DNA of 64,000 nt from Alphaproteobacteria bacterium (GTDB lineage Bacteria > Pseudomonadota > Alphaproteobacteria > Caulobacterales > Hyphomonadaceae): contig JAHJYW010000002.1 of NCBI GenBank assembly GCA_018827375.1, forward strand, positions 1 through 64,000, given 5' to 3'. The translations under genes were made by a program, and so were the position numbers. Below the pieces are notes generated by a model. The model was not told where the DNA came from and did no database searches. It worked only from the letters and a program-made list of their open reading frames with translations. Of the stretch, positions 1 to 8,931 are shown in pieces; the stretch's first letter is position 1; the number at the start of each line of letters is the position of its first letter.

Positions 1-107
1 CTGTTGTCCTGCGTGAAATAGTAGACGCCAAAGCCGATGACACCGACGAAAAGTGCGCCGACCAGAAAGTATAGAAAACCGTTGCCGTTTGAATTTGAAC
101 CAGCCAT
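1..107 (-). CDS. Small membrane protein, partial at the left edge
   Basis: Only the first 35 codons are in the window. The start ATG lies at 107-105 with a good ribosome site (GAAGGGG near 120-114). The residues run from a Ser/Asn/Gly-rich head (MAGSNSNGNG) into a hydrophobic, aromatic stretch at about residues 11-31, so a single-pass membrane protein or signal anchor is likely. It is divergent from ubiB, with about 80 bp between the starts. I do not recognise the family. Confidence 0.6.
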   Translation of the reverse strand, partial: MAGSNSNGNGFLYFLVGALFVGVIGFGVYYFTQDN

Positions 108-187
108 GTCAGGCCCCTTCTTTTGTTAATGTCGCCTTCTAAACGCCCCGGTCTGCGGGATGGTTCCCGCCCGGATGGAGTGGCCTG

Positions 188-1717
188 ATGGGCGCTGTGT
201 CTGACTATATGCGACTGATGCGTGCCGGCACGGCGCTTGCCCGTCATGACGTCATCCTGCCGGGCGCCTACCAATCGCGCCTGCCGCTGCCTGCGCGCAT
301 GGCTGGCGGTATTCTGCGCCTCTTCAGCGGCGGTGCCCGAGGCCGCCCCGGCGAGCGCCTTGCCCGCGCCCTCGAAAAGCTGGGTCCGGCCTATATCAAG
401 CTTGGTCAGTTTCTCGCCACGCGCCCCGATGTGTTCGGCGCCGAAGTCACAATGGATCTCAGCCGCCTCAAGGACAAGCTGCCGCCCTTCGACGTGAAGC
501 TCGCCCGTGCAGCGCTCGTTGAGGAATTCGGCGCAGAAGAAGCCGCACGTCTCTTCCCCGATCTCGGCAAACCCGTCGCTGCTGCATCGCTCGCGCAGGT
601 TCACCGGATGGAAACGGCCACCGGCCCGCTGGCGGTCAAGATCCTGCGCCCCGGCATCGAGGGCCAGCTCCTGCGCGAACTATCGGCCATGAAGCGCGCC
701 GCGCGGATGGTGGAGGGCGTCTCGGTGGAGAGCCGCCGCCTCAAACCCGTTGCTTTTACCGAGACCATCGCGGCCGCCATGATGCGCGAAACAGACCTGC
801 GCCTTGAGGCGGGCGGCGCTGACGAGATGCGCGCGCTCAGCGAGACGAGCGGCTACTTCCAGGTCCCCCCGGTCGACTGGGACAGGACAGGCCGGCGCAT
901 TCTCACGACCGGCTGGGTCGAGGGCATTCCGCTCACCCATCCGGACGCCCTCGCAAATCCCGCTATCGACCGTGTTGCACTCGCCAACGACATCACGCGC
1001 GGCTTCCTCACCCATGCGATCGAGCATGGCGTCTTTCATGCCGACATGCACGAAGGCAACATCATCATCACGCCGGAAGGCAAGGTCGCACTCGTCGATT
1101 TCGGCATCATCGGCCGCATCGGCCTCACCGAGCGCCGCTTCCTCGCGGAGATTCTCTGGGGTTTCCTCAAGCGCGATTACATGCGAATCGCCGAAGTCCA
1201 TTTCGAGGCGGGCTATGTGCCGTCCACGCAATCGGTCGGTGACTTCGCGCAGGCCCTGCGCTCCATCGGTGAGCCCGTACACGGCAAGCCCGCCGAGGAA
1301 GTGTCCATGGGCCGGGTCATCCTCCAGCTGTTCGATTACACCCAGACTTTCGGCATGGAGATGCGCCCCGAACTCGTCCTGCTCCAGAAAACCATGGTTC
1401 AGGTTGAGGGCGTCGCCCGTGCGATTGATCCCGGGCATAACATCTGGACGGCATCAGAGCCTGTGGTCGGCGGCTGGGTGCGGCGCAGTTTCGGACCGGA
1501 AGGCGCCGCCCGTCTCATCAGCGGCAATCTGAAGGAAATCACCAACCGCCTGAAACGCCTGCCGGAAGTCATGGACCGGTTTGAAGCGTCCCTTGATGAC
1601 CCCGCGAACACCCCGCCACCGGCCCCGCGCGCACCCTTTGCGCCTTGGTGGGGCTGGTTCGGGCTGGTCATCATTCTGGCGCTGATAGGCTATGGGAGCA
1701 TCGTCGCCCTCGCCTGA
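188..1717 (+). CDS. ubiB: UbiB-family protein kinase-like ubiquinone biosynthesis protein
   Basis: This 509-residue protein belongs to the UbiB/COQ8/ADCK atypical kinase family, which supports the aerobic steps of ubiquinone synthesis at the inner membrane. The family signatures are visible: the KxGQ motif (KLGQ, residues 71-74), the Ala-rich nucleotide loop AAAS (131-134), an invariant Lys in AVKILRPG (about 151), HADMHEGN (about 283-290) and DFG (about 304). The C-terminus has a Trp-rich hydrophobic helix that should anchor it in the membrane. A GGAG site at 177-180 supports the chosen start. coaBC and dut follow downstream, as in many alphaproteobacteria; ubiE is not in the window. Confidence 0.95.
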   Translation: MGAVSDYMRLMRAGTALARHDVILPGAYQSRLPLPARMAGGILRLFSGGARGRPGERLARALEKLGPAYIKLGQFLATRPDVFGAEVTMDLSRLKDKLPPFDVKLARAALVEEFGAEEAARLFPDLGKPVAAASLAQVHRMETATGPLAVKILRPGIEGQLLRELSAMKRAARMVEGVSVESRRLKPVAFTETIAAAMMRETDLRLEAGGADEMRALSETSGYFQVPPVDWDRTGRRILTTGWVEGIPLTHPDALANPAIDRVALANDITRGFLTHAIEHGVFHADMHEGNIIITPEGKVALVDFGIIGRIGLTERRFLAEILWGFLKRDYMRIAEVHFEAGYVPSTQSVGDFAQALRSIGEPVHGKPAEEVSMGRVILQLFDYTQTFGMEMRPELVLLQKTMVQVEGVARAIDPGHNIWTASEPVVGGWVRRSFGPEGAARLISGNLKEITNRLKRLPEVMDRFEASLDDPANTPPPAPRAPFAPWWGWFGLVIILALIGYGSIVALA

Positions 1718-1819
1718 GACGGCCGCGATCCATGCGGCACTCCCGTGCCGGGTGTAAGTCCTTAATCCGCCTTAACGATTGCCCTACGCTTGCCCTGTCC
1801 GAGTCGGAAGGGGCGCGCA

Positions 1820-2230
1820 ATGAAGGCCATCCTGTTTGCTACGGCGAGCTTCATATTGCTCGCTCCCCAGGTGCTGGCACGCGATATTGTTTACACCTCG
1901 AAACCTGTCGCCGAGGCGGGCTTTTTCCCGCAATCGGCAGGCGTGTCGCCTCGCGAGCTGCAAGGCGGTCCCCACGGTTCCGGCACCAATGTTTCCAGCC
2001 CAACGCGGATCATCAGGGTCACGCCTCGCCCGCAGCGATCCGGCATTCGTATCTTTCGCGGCAACGTTGTCACTGAGCATAGCAGGTCACAAGCCCCAGC
2101 CATGGACGCGTCAATGGCCGGAAAGACCGTCATTCGCCTCAAGAAACCGCCGCGTAACCCCTACAAGACCGTTATCGTCTACGCACCCGGCTCTGTACGC
2201 CATGTCCGAATTGGCCGGAATCCTGAATAA
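1820..2230 (+). CDS. Secreted hypothetical protein
   Basis: The 136-residue product starts at the ATG at 1820, behind a GGAAGGGG ribosome site; an in-frame upstream start would only add a hydrophilic tail before a good signal peptide. Residues 1-20 (MKAILFATASFILLAPQVLA) form that signal, with cleavage expected after ALA/VLA. The mature part is basic, Ser/Pro-rich and has no cysteines or domain I know. It sits alone between ubiB and coaBC. The function is unknown. Confidence 0.6.
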   Translation: MKAILFATASFILLAPQVLARDIVYTSKPVAEAGFFPQSAGVSPRELQGGPHGSGTNVSSPTRIIRVTPRPQRSGIRIFRGNVVTEHSRSQAPAMDASMAGKTVIRLKKPPRNPYKTVIVYAPGSVRHVRIGRNPE

Positions 2231-2331
2231 ATACGGGTGAATCTTTACCAGTCGCTGCGGTTTCACGGGCTTTTGTGAGGCTTGTGCAAGGAATTTGCGC
2301 TAAGACAGCACCAGCAACCTATCTGAAGGCC

Positions 2332-3564
2332 ATGGAACAGAAACGCATCCTCCTCGTTATCGGCGGTGGCATCGCCGCCTACAAAAGCCTCGAGCTGATC
2401 CGCGAGCTTGGCCGTCGCGGTATTGCCAGCCGCTGCATCGTTACGCGCGCCGGTCAGGAATTCGTGACGCCGCTATCTGTGTCCGCGCTCTCAGGCGACA
2501 AGGCCTATACCGAACTGTTCGATCTCGATGAAGAAGCGGAGATGGGGCATATCCAGCTCTCGCGCTCAGCTGACCTTGTTGTCGTCTGCCCGGCCACCGC
2601 AGACCTGATGGCCAAGGCCAATGCAGGTCTCGCCAATGATCTCGCCTCGACCATGCTGCTCGCCACCGACAAGCCAGTGCTGATGGTGCCCGCGATGAAC
2701 GTTCGCATGTGGCAGCACGCCGCCACCATTCGTAATGTCGCCCAGCTGCGGGCTGACGGCGTCACCGTGATGGAGCCGGACGAAGGCGCCATGGCCTGCG
2801 GCGAGTTCGGTCCCGGTCGCCTGCCTGAGATTGGCGCCATCGTCGCAGAGATCGAATCCCAGCTCGGTGGCCAGGGGCAGGGGGCGTTGTCTGGTGTCCA
2901 CGCCCTCATTACCGCCGGACCGACGCGCGAGCCGCTTGATCCGGTCCGTTACCTCTCCAATCACTCCTCCGGCCGTCAGGGTTATGCGATCGCTGCAGCA
3001 CTGGCTGCGCAGGGCGCAGACGTGACACTCGTGTCCGGTCCCGTCGCTATTGCGCCGCCACGTGGCGTCACACTGGTAAAGGTCGAAACCGCCCGCCAGA
3101 TGCTCAAGGCCTGCGAAGACGCGTTGCCGGCAGATGTTTTCATCTCTGTTGCCGCTGTTGCCGATTGGCGCCCCGCCCGCGCAGCCACCAAGAAACTCAA
3201 GATCAAGGCGACCGATGCCGTAGCTCCGGCCATGGAACTCGCCGAGAACCCGGACATCCTCAAGACGCTGTCCAACAAGCGCAAGAATCGCCCCCGCCTC
3301 GTCATCGGCTTTGCTGCCGAAACGCATGACCTGGAAGACTATGCCCGCGCCAAGCTGACCCGGAAGGGCTGTGACTGGATTGTCGCCAATGATGTCTCCG
3401 GCGATGTCATGGGCGGCGCCGAGAACGAAGTGGTGCTGATCACGCATGATCAGTCCGAGCGCTGGCCCCGCATGGGCAAGGAGGAAGTCGCGACACGTCT
3501 CGCCCGCAAGATTGCGGCTGAGCTCGGCGACGATGATGGCGGGATCAAGCTCGCAGCCGAATAG
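2332..3564 (+). CDS. coaBC: Bifunctional phosphopantothenoylcysteine decarboxylase / phosphopantothenate-cysteine ligase
   Basis: The enzyme makes 4'-phosphopantetheine for coenzyme A. The N-terminal CoaC flavoprotein half has GGGIAAYK (residues 10-17), the PAMNVRMW active-site segment (about 120-127) and the ACGEFGPGRLPE clamp (about 155-166). The CoaB half starts near residue 190 and carries TAGPTREPLDPVRYLSNHSS with the downstream KLKIK and GFAAET elements. Length (410 residues) is normal. I chose the ATG at 2332 because the CoaC Rossmann strand begins immediately after it; an upstream in-frame start would add 19 unconserved residues. Confidence 0.95.
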   Translation: MEQKRILLVIGGGIAAYKSLELIRELGRRGIASRCIVTRAGQEFVTPLSVSALSGDKAYTELFDLDEEAEMGHIQLSRSADLVVVCPATADLMAKANAGLANDLASTMLLATDKPVLMVPAMNVRMWQHAATIRNVAQLRADGVTVMEPDEGAMACGEFGPGRLPEIGAIVAEIESQLGGQGQGALSGVHALITAGPTREPLDPVRYLSNHSSGRQGYAIAAALAAQGADVTLVSGPVAIAPPRGVTLVKVETARQMLKACEDALPADVFISVAAVADWRPARAATKKLKIKATDAVAPAMELAENPDILKTLSNKRKNRPRLVIGFAAETHDLEDYARAKLTRKGCDWIVANDVSGDVMGGAENEVVLITHDQSERWPRMGKEEVATRLARKIAAELGDDDGGIKLAAE

Positions 3565-3588
3565 GGCCGTCTTGACAGTTCAGGCGCC

Positions 3589-4095
3589 ATGGCGCACCCG
3601 CCCGAAATGATTATTCGCCCCTATACTCCAGCCGACCTGCCCGCGCTTCATGTCATCAACCAGGCGGGTGTGCCCGGCGTTGGCGACGAGACGGAAGCGA
3701 CGCTCGGCAGGTGGCTCAGCCTCCATGATGCCCGTGTCGCGGTCGATGAGGACGGCACGCTGCTTGGCTTCATCAACCTCATCCCGCCGGGTGAAATGGG
3801 CTATGACAGCGCCAATTTGCGCTGGCTGGAAAACTGGGGCGATGATTTCATCTATGTCGACCGTATCGCCATTGCCCAAGCAGGCCGGGGGCAGGGCATA
3901 GGCGCGGCCCTCTATGAAGAAGCCTTCCGCGCCTATGGCGGAAAAACACCTTGGATCACCTGCGAAGTGAACCTCCGCCCGCCCAATCCCGGCTCTCTCC
4001 GCTTCCATGCCCGCCTTGGCTTTGAAGAGATCGGGCGGCGTTCATATGCCGAGGACACGAAGGAAGTCGTCTATCTCGCCCGCCGCCTCACTTGA
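3589..4095 (+). CDS. GNAT-family N-acetyltransferase
   Basis: A 168-residue single-domain GNAT protein. It opens with the usual RPYTPADLPALHVIN strand-helix. The acetyl-CoA motif A is FIYVDRIAIAQAGRGQGIGA (about residues 84-103, with the Q/RxxGxG/A loop), and the C-terminal half contains RFHARLGFEEIGR. The start may be the ATG at 3589 or the one at 3607, as neither has a clear ribosome site. It lies 24 bp after coaBC and 33 bp before dut, so co-transcription is likely. The substrate cannot be told. Confidence 0.8.
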   Translation: MAHPPEMIIRPYTPADLPALHVINQAGVPGVGDETEATLGRWLSLHDARVAVDEDGTLLGFINLIPPGEMGYDSANLRWLENWGDDFIYVDRIAIAQAGRGQGIGAALYEEAFRAYGGKTPWITCEVNLRPPNPGSLRFHARLGFEEIGRRSYAEDTKEVVYLARRLT

Positions 4096-4128
4096 CTTGA
4101 GTACGCGACTCGAACACGGCTGCGCCCC

Positions 4129-4584
4129 ATGAAAAACGTCAAAGTAAACGTCTGTCCGCTCCCCCATTTCGAAGGCCTCGGCCTGCCTGCCTATGAGACC
4201 AGCGGCTCGGCCGGCATGGACGTGCGCGCCGCTGTACCTGAAGCCGAACCCCTGGTTCTGGCTCCCGGCGCCCGCGCCATGGTGCCGACGGGCCTCAGCG
4301 TCGCCATTCCGGAAGGTTACGAGATCCAGGTCCGCCCGCGGTCCGGTCTGGCAGCGAAGCATGGCCTCACCTGTCTCAACACACCCGGCACGATCGACAG
4401 TGATTATCGCGGCGAGATCAAGGTCATCCTGATCAATCTCGGGAGCGAACCTTTCACAATCGCGCGCGGCGAACGTATCGCGCAATTGGTGCTCGCGCCC
4501 GTCACGCAACTTGGCTGGGTCAGCGTCGATACGCTGGATGAGACCAGTCGGGGGACGGGTGGTTTCGGGTCGACCGGGCAATAA
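4129..4584 (+). CDS. dut: dUTP diphosphatase
   Basis: Hydrolyses dUTP to dUMP and diphosphate, keeping uracil out of DNA and feeding thymidylate synthesis. All five trimeric-dUTPase motifs are present in the 151 residues: SAGMDVRA (motif 1), [10 protein letters not shown] (about 68-77), [17 protein letters not shown] with the catalytic Asp and the uracil-discriminating Tyr, GERIAQLV, and the glycine-rich C-terminal [12 protein letters not shown] that closes over the substrate. It is a common downstream partner of coaBC in alphaproteobacteria. Confidence 0.95.
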   Translation: MKNVKVNVCPLPHFEGLGLPAYETSGSAGMDVRAAVPEAEPLVLAPGARAMVPTGLSVAIPEGYEIQVRPRSGLAAKHGLTCLNTPGTIDSDYRGEIKVILINLGSEPFTIARGERIAQLVLAPVTQLGWVSVDTLDETSRGTGGFGSTGQ

Positions 4585-4621
4585 TAGGCCTTGCAAAGCG
4601 CTGGGCTTTGCCCATATATCG

Positions 4622-4633
4622 AATATCGATATT
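4622..4633. promoter_or_regulatory. 12-bp perfect palindrome upstream of the PspB-like gene
   Basis: AATATCGATATT is a perfect palindrome lying 19 bp before the start at 4652 and directly upstream of the GGAGG ribosome site (4639-4643). An overlapping ATATCGAATAT element precedes it, so the AT-rich block stands out from the GC-rich surroundings. It could be an operator or part of the promoter. No regulator is identified. Confidence 0.35.
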
Positions 4634-4651
4634 TATTCGGAGGCGCTTCAA

Positions 4652-4882
4652 ATGGATCCCTTTCAGATGGTTGTCATCATTGTGCTGATTGCGGTCAGTG
4701 CGCGGGTGGTCCGGCAGTATTTGAAGATGAAGGAAGTCCAGCAGGCTGGCGCGGCGACTGACAAGGACGTGGCGCGGATGGAGTCCGACATCGCCCGGCT
4801 GAAAGAGCGCGTGCACGTGCTCGAGAAGATCGTCACCGACAATGATCGCCAGCTGGCCGAGGAAATCCGCAAGCTCGCCTAA
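4652..4882 (+). CDS. PspB-like small membrane protein
   Basis: A 76-residue protein with one N-terminal transmembrane helix (about residues 5-20) followed by a charged coiled coil (DVARMESDIARLKERVHVLE). That layout matches PspB, the small phage-shock membrane protein that works with PspC in envelope stress. The ATG at 4652 is fixed by a strong GGAGG at 4639-4643; a longer in-frame start would run into dut. No pspA or pspC is nearby, so a role in a phage-shock response is only a family-level suggestion. Confidence 0.65.
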   Translation: MDPFQMVVIIVLIAVSARVVRQYLKMKEVQQAGAATDKDVARMESDIARLKERVHVLEKIVTDNDRQLAEEIRKLA

Positions 4883-4895
4883 CCATATCCTTAAC

Positions 4896-4915
4896 GGGGG
4901 GCAGAAAATTGCCCC
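4896..4915 (+). terminator. Weak hairpin after the PspB-like gene
   Basis: GGGGGC at 4896-4901 can pair with GCCCC at 4911-4915 around an AGAAAATT loop, 14 bp after the stop codon. Only a short T/A-mixed tract follows, so termination would be weak. Confidence 0.3.
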
Positions 4916-4978
4916 ATTAGAGTCCACCCGAACCTAAACTCCAGCGTGTATGGAGGTTGGCAAACGGAGGACAGCCGT

Positions 4979-5716
4979 ATGGCGACTTTTGGCAAGAAGA
5001 GAGCAGGGGGCGAACAGGCGCCACGTTTTGGCAAGCGCCCGGCTGCGACGACATCGGCCGGCGTATTCGGTAATCCCGCACATCCCAAGGGCGATCTCAG
5101 CCCTGAGGCCCGCGCCTTTCTTGAAGCCGAGCGCAGCATGCGCAACCAAGCGGCCCCCGCCGCCCCGTCCTCCATTCCCATGCCGTCTTACGCGTCGCCC
5201 AAATCGGGCCAGACGCAAAGCAAGTCAGCTGGAAAGCCTGTTTTCGGTCGTCGCGTCGTAGCGCGCATTTTCGACGAGCTATTCGTTCTGATTACGGTCG
5301 GCATCATTTTCATGCCTTCCCTCACCAGCGCCATCAGCGCACTGGCTAGCTCAGACGTCGGTTCGCCCGAAGAGGCCCGCGCCAATATTGAAATACTGAA
5401 GTTTGGCGCCGTCTGCTTCCTGGCGCAGGCGCTTTACGGCATCCTGCTGGAAAGCTCCGGCATGCAGGCAACGATTGGCAAGCTGATGTTCGGCGCCGTC
5501 GTGACAGACACGAACGGGCAAAAGCCGACCCTTGGCGCGGTTATCATGCGCAACACGCTTGGCCGTCTGGTCGTGAACATGATCCCGTTTGGTGGCGGCT
5601 ATGCTGTCGGCCTGTTCCGGGGTGACCGGCGCTGCCTGCATGACCTGATTGGCAATACGATGGTGCGCGCACGGGCGCCACAGGCCGAGTCATCCTACTC
5701 TCAGGTCTTCGCCTAG
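4979..5716 (+). CDS. RDD-family integral membrane protein
   Basis: The 245-residue product has a hydrophilic, Pro/Ala-rich N-terminal tail of about 80 residues and then an RDD domain. The domain opens with FGRRVVARIFDELFVLITVG, where the Arg and Asp of the family are visible, continues with IGKLMFGAVVTD and ends with RNTLGRLVVNMIPFGGGYAVG. Three or four hydrophobic helices are expected. The start at 4979 has GGAGG at 4966-4970. RDD proteins are poorly understood; some act in ion or solute transport. The substrate is unknown here. Confidence 0.8.
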   Translation: MATFGKKRAGGEQAPRFGKRPAATTSAGVFGNPAHPKGDLSPEARAFLEAERSMRNQAAPAAPSSIPMPSYASPKSGQTQSKSAGKPVFGRRVVARIFDELFVLITVGIIFMPSLTSAISALASSDVGSPEEARANIEILKFGAVCFLAQALYGILLESSGMQATIGKLMFGAVVTDTNGQKPTLGAVIMRNTLGRLVVNMIPFGGGYAVGLFRGDRRCLHDLIGNTMVRARAPQAESSYSQVFA

Positions 5717-5730
5717 GCAGCGCTCGCGCT

Positions 5731-7077
5731 TCAGATCAGCGCGCTGTCTTCGCGGGCGAATTTCGCCAGCAGATAGGCGTCTGTGTCCTCGATCGTCTCC
5801 AGCTTGCCAAAGGCAAAGGCGTCCCGGTCGAGCACGAGGTCACGCGGGCGCAGTTCGCGGCTGATCTCCAGCCCTTCAAGCGTTCGCGCGCGGGAGAAGG
5901 CGACATAGGCCTGCCCATGAGCAAACATGCCGCTGTCGAAATCGATGAACACCTTGTCCAGCGTAAGGCCCTGCGCCTTGTGGATCGTGACGGCATAGGC
6001 GAGGCGCAGCGGCATCTGCTTGAACGTGCCGACGACTTCGCGCTTCACCTTCTTGGTTTCAGGCTCAAGGTCGTAGCGGTATTTCTCCCAGGCAGCCGGC
6101 TCGATTTCATAGACGTGGCCACCGATATCCACGATCACGCCCTTGCTGGAGAACCCTTCGACAATCGCCAGTGACCCGTTCACCCACCGGCCTTCGGGGT
6201 CGTTGCGGATCAGCATGACGCGGGCGCCCTCTTTCAGCACCAAGTCTGCTTCGGTCGGAAAGGCTTTCTCCTCGAACTGGCCCTGCACCTCTGCGGGAAA
6301 AATCTTTTCCTTGGTTTTCAGGCCGGCCAGCCTCGCCTGGTTGATCCGGTTGGCATTGGCATTGTTTGGCGTCAGCACGACATGCGTCTCGGATGCGTCC
6401 ACAGCACTGCGCGACGACACGACGCTGCGCAGCACCGCCTCGTCCATCGGCGTGACACGTCCCGTCCGCAACGCGCCGAGCAGCGCCAGGAAGCGCGGAT
6501 CTTCCTGCCGGAACACATGTTTCAGTGCCAAGAGGGCAAATTCTGCCTGCTTGAAGGCAGGGGCATTGAAGAAATAACTACCGCCATAACGATCCTGCAG
6601 GATCGGCACTTCGCTGTTCGACACGACGGGTGGCAGCTGGTGCAGGTCGCCCGACAGGATCATGCGCACGCCGCCGAACGGGCGCTTCGACATCCGGTTC
6701 AGCTTCAGGCTGCGGTCGATGGCGTCCAGCATGTCGGCGCGCACCATCGAAATCTCGTCGATGATCACGGTTTCCACCGCCTTGATGAGCCGTGTCGAGC
6801 GCAGCCGCTTGATATCTGCAGGTTCAACCAGGCGCGGTGGCAGCTTGAAGAAGGAGTGGATGGTCTGCCCGCCGGCATTCATGGCCGCGACGCCCGTCGG
6901 TGCCAGCACGACCGCCTTGTCGCCCGCGCCAGCCAGGAACTTGCGCAGCATCGTCGTCTTGCCGGTGCCGGCGCGTCCGGTGAGGAAAAGGTTGCCCTGT
7001 GCCCCGGCCCCACTCGCGACCCATTTGGCGGGCGCGGCATACAGCGTTTCAGGATCGGCGGCAGTCGTCTCGGTCAT
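5731..7077 (-). CDS. Pif1/RecD-like superfamily 1 ATP-dependent DNA helicase
   Basis: A 448-residue SF1B-type helicase. Walker A is GRAGTGKTTM (about residues 32-41), Walker B is VIIDEISMV (about 105-113), motif III is SGDLHQLPPV, and the C-terminal UvrD/RecD-like motif V/VI region is TIHKAQGLTLDKVFIDF followed by YVAFSRARTLEG. The ATG at 7077 begins the protein; upstream codons in the same frame read back through the neighbouring gene. It should unwind or process DNA at stalled forks, but without RecB/C partners nearby its exact job is open. It converges on the RDD gene with a 14-bp gap. Confidence 0.88.
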   Translation of the reverse strand: MTETTAADPETLYAAPAKWVASGAGAQGNLFLTGRAGTGKTTMLRKFLAGAGDKAVVLAPTGVAAMNAGGQTIHSFFKLPPRLVEPADIKRLRSTRLIKAVETVIIDEISMVRADMLDAIDRSLKLNRMSKRPFGGVRMILSGDLHQLPPVVSNSEVPILQDRYGGSYFFNAPAFKQAEFALLALKHVFRQEDPRFLALLGALRTGRVTPMDEAVLRSVVSSRSAVDASETHVVLTPNNANANRINQARLAGLKTKEKIFPAEVQGQFEEKAFPTEADLVLKEGARVMLIRNDPEGRWVNGSLAIVEGFSSKGVIVDIGGHVYEIEPAAWEKYRYDLEPETKKVKREVVGTFKQMPLRLAYAVTIHKAQGLTLDKVFIDFDSGMFAHGQAYVAFSRARTLEGLEISRELRPRDLVLDRDAFAFGKLETIEDTDAYLLAKFAREDSALI

Positions 7078-7123
7078 CACTCCGCTTAACGGGCTTTTTC
7101 CGCAATGGCGAGTGTTGGTAGTG

Positions 7124-7570
7124 TCAGGGACTGATGAGACGGATCTGCTGACCCGGACGAAGGGGCCGCGCATCGGCCACGACATGCCAACCCATGTGCT
7201 CATAGGCCTTTCGGGCCCCGGTATTCTGCGCGTCGACATCAAGCGTCAGGCATTTGCCCGCCTCGCTCTGCGCGACGTCGAGCAGGCCGCGTCCGACGCC
7301 GCAAAGACGCCAGTCTTCATGCACGAACAGATGGTCGACATAGCCCGTCGTCGTGTTCAGCGTCAGGAAGCCGATCACCCCCGCCGATGCCTCTTCAGCA
7401 ACAAGGACATGGGCGCTGGCAAAGGCGTTCTGCAGCACGGGCAGGTAGGACTGCCATTCTCCCCGCCACGGGAAGGCGCGCAGGCAATCCCGGAAAATAC
7501 GCAGGCAGGGGATACGGTCGTTCCGTGTGAACGGCCTGATGCTCCATCCGGCTCCAGCATGCGTGTACAT
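7124..7570 (-). CDS. GNAT-family N-acetyltransferase
   Basis: A 148-residue GNAT protein. The acetyl-CoA site is YVDHLFVHEDWRLCGVGRGL (about residues 76-95), followed by LTLDVDAQNTGARKAYEHMG, a typical motif B and beta-bulge region. It lies 46 bp upstream of the helicase on the same strand, so the two may share a transcript. Substrate unknown. Confidence 0.8.
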   Translation of the reverse strand: MYTHAGAGWSIRPFTRNDRIPCLRIFRDCLRAFPWRGEWQSYLPVLQNAFASAHVLVAEEASAGVIGFLTLNTTTGYVDHLFVHEDWRLCGVGRGLLDVAQSEAGKCLTLDVDAQNTGARKAYEHMGWHVVADARPLRPGQQIRLISP

Positions 7571-7626
7571 GCAAACCAGACTAGGCAGAGGTGGGCTGGT
7601 CGTCCAGCCGGACGTCGTGTCTTATG

Positions 7627-8847
7627 TCAGTCTGCCGTGCACTGTATGAGCCTGAGATTGCCGCCACCTGTCTTGATGCTCTCCATTAGTCCCATCGAGA
7701 CGAAATTATCAAAATAGGTTTCCGAAATGGCATCCTGTGCCGCTTCGCTGGCCTTCTGCTGTTCGCCGGGCGGGAGGCTGGCAATACGGGTCTTTTGTTC
7801 CTCGTAAAGGTCTTTTACCTCGCCGGCGCCAATGCGCGCTGATTCCTCGTCCCACTCGCCGCCATTCTCCGCGATGACGACATAAGGTTCGTTATCGCTC
7901 GCATACATCATGCTGCGAAACAGCAGCACCCAGCCGATCGGCTGCGGTTTCCCGAGGCGGAATTTTTCAACGAACATGACCTGATGCGTCATCTTGCCAA
8001 ATGTGTCCTCGGTGTCTTCCGACCGGACGCGCGCCTCGCCCGTCTTAATTACCAGCGCGTCTGCTTTGCAGGCGTCATCCTTGAACGCGCTGAACTGGGT
8101 GATGTCGCCTACGGCAGCCAGAAAGTCCTGCTGCTCCTTGATCTTCTCGGCAGCCACGGCTTTGCCGAAGGCCTCGGTTGTCTCGATCATGATTTTCACG
8201 GTCGCGGCATTGTTTTCAAGTTCCGCAGGCACAGGACGGCAGGGCTTGCCGTTTGACGGGCGTTCCCGGCAGGCCAGCGTCTGGGTCTTGTCGGCCAGCG
8301 TTTCCAGCGGGTTGGCGACCTCGTAATAGCCGTAGCCCTTGAATTCCTTGATATGCGCGATCTCCTTGTCGAGTGCCGCACGCTCGGCCGGTGTATAGTG
8401 GAACACCTCGCCCCAGCGCAGGCTGCCCAGCACATCAACATGGGCAATCATGCGCCAGTACTGGTCCATGACGAACATGGTGATCTGGTGTTGTTGCGGC
8501 AGGTCCTTGCCGTCAGGCTGTTTGCAGGCCATTTCAGCGACACTGGCTGTGGCTTGGGCCAGTGCGGTGTCCACCTGTCCGCGAACCTCAGGCGGCACCA
8601 TGGCCTTCAGGTCCGCCGCCTTCATCGCCAGCATGGATTCCGATGCCAGAACATTCATCGGATCCGTCCAGTTACACTTCTTCGCCGCTGCCGTGATCTG
8701 CGCCACATTCGACACTTCCGCGAGAATGGCATTGGGATTGGGCGCCGCAGGCGCGGGCGCGCGGGGGTCCGTCGCCTGCGCCAAGGCAGGTGTTACCAAC
8801 AGGGCAAGGCACATGGCCGCCCCCGTGAATTTCATGCACCGGATCAT
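7627..8847 (-). CDS. Large secreted hypothetical protein
   Basis: A 406-residue exported protein. The ATG at 8847 has AGGGGG about 9 bp upstream, and residues 1-24 form a signal peptide ending in PALAQA. The mature chain begins Pro/Ala-rich and contains three visible cysteines in contexts such as KKCNWTDP, MACKQPDG and LACRERPSNGKPC, so periplasmic disulfides are plausible. I see no catalytic motif and do not recognise the family. It stands alone between a GNAT gene and lpdA. Confidence 0.65.
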   Translation of the reverse strand: MIRCMKFTGAAMCLALLVTPALAQATDPRAPAPAAPNPNAILAEVSNVAQITAAAKKCNWTDPMNVLASESMLAMKAADLKAMVPPEVRGQVDTALAQATASVAEMACKQPDGKDLPQQHQITMFVMDQYWRMIAHVDVLGSLRWGEVFHYTPAERAALDKEIAHIKEFKGYGYYEVANPLETLADKTQTLACRERPSNGKPCRPVPAELENNAATVKIMIETTEAFGKAVAAEKIKEQQDFLAAVGDITQFSAFKDDACKADALVIKTGEARVRSEDTEDTFGKMTHQVMFVEKFRLGKPQPIGWVLLFRSMMYASDNEPYVVIAENGGEWDEESARIGAGEVKDLYEEQKTRIASLPPGEQQKASEAAQDAISETYFDNFVSMGLMESIKTGGGNLRLIQCTAD

Positions 8848-8931
8848 TGAGACGTCCCCCTGAATTCGCTCAGGGTTTAGTCTATTCCCGCTTTTGGCCT
8901 GCCCGCAAACACCCCCAGGGGGGATGGATGC

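Noticed and set aside
680-1438. Open frame antisense to ubiB
   Set aside because: Same reason: opposite strand of a clear gene, no motif.
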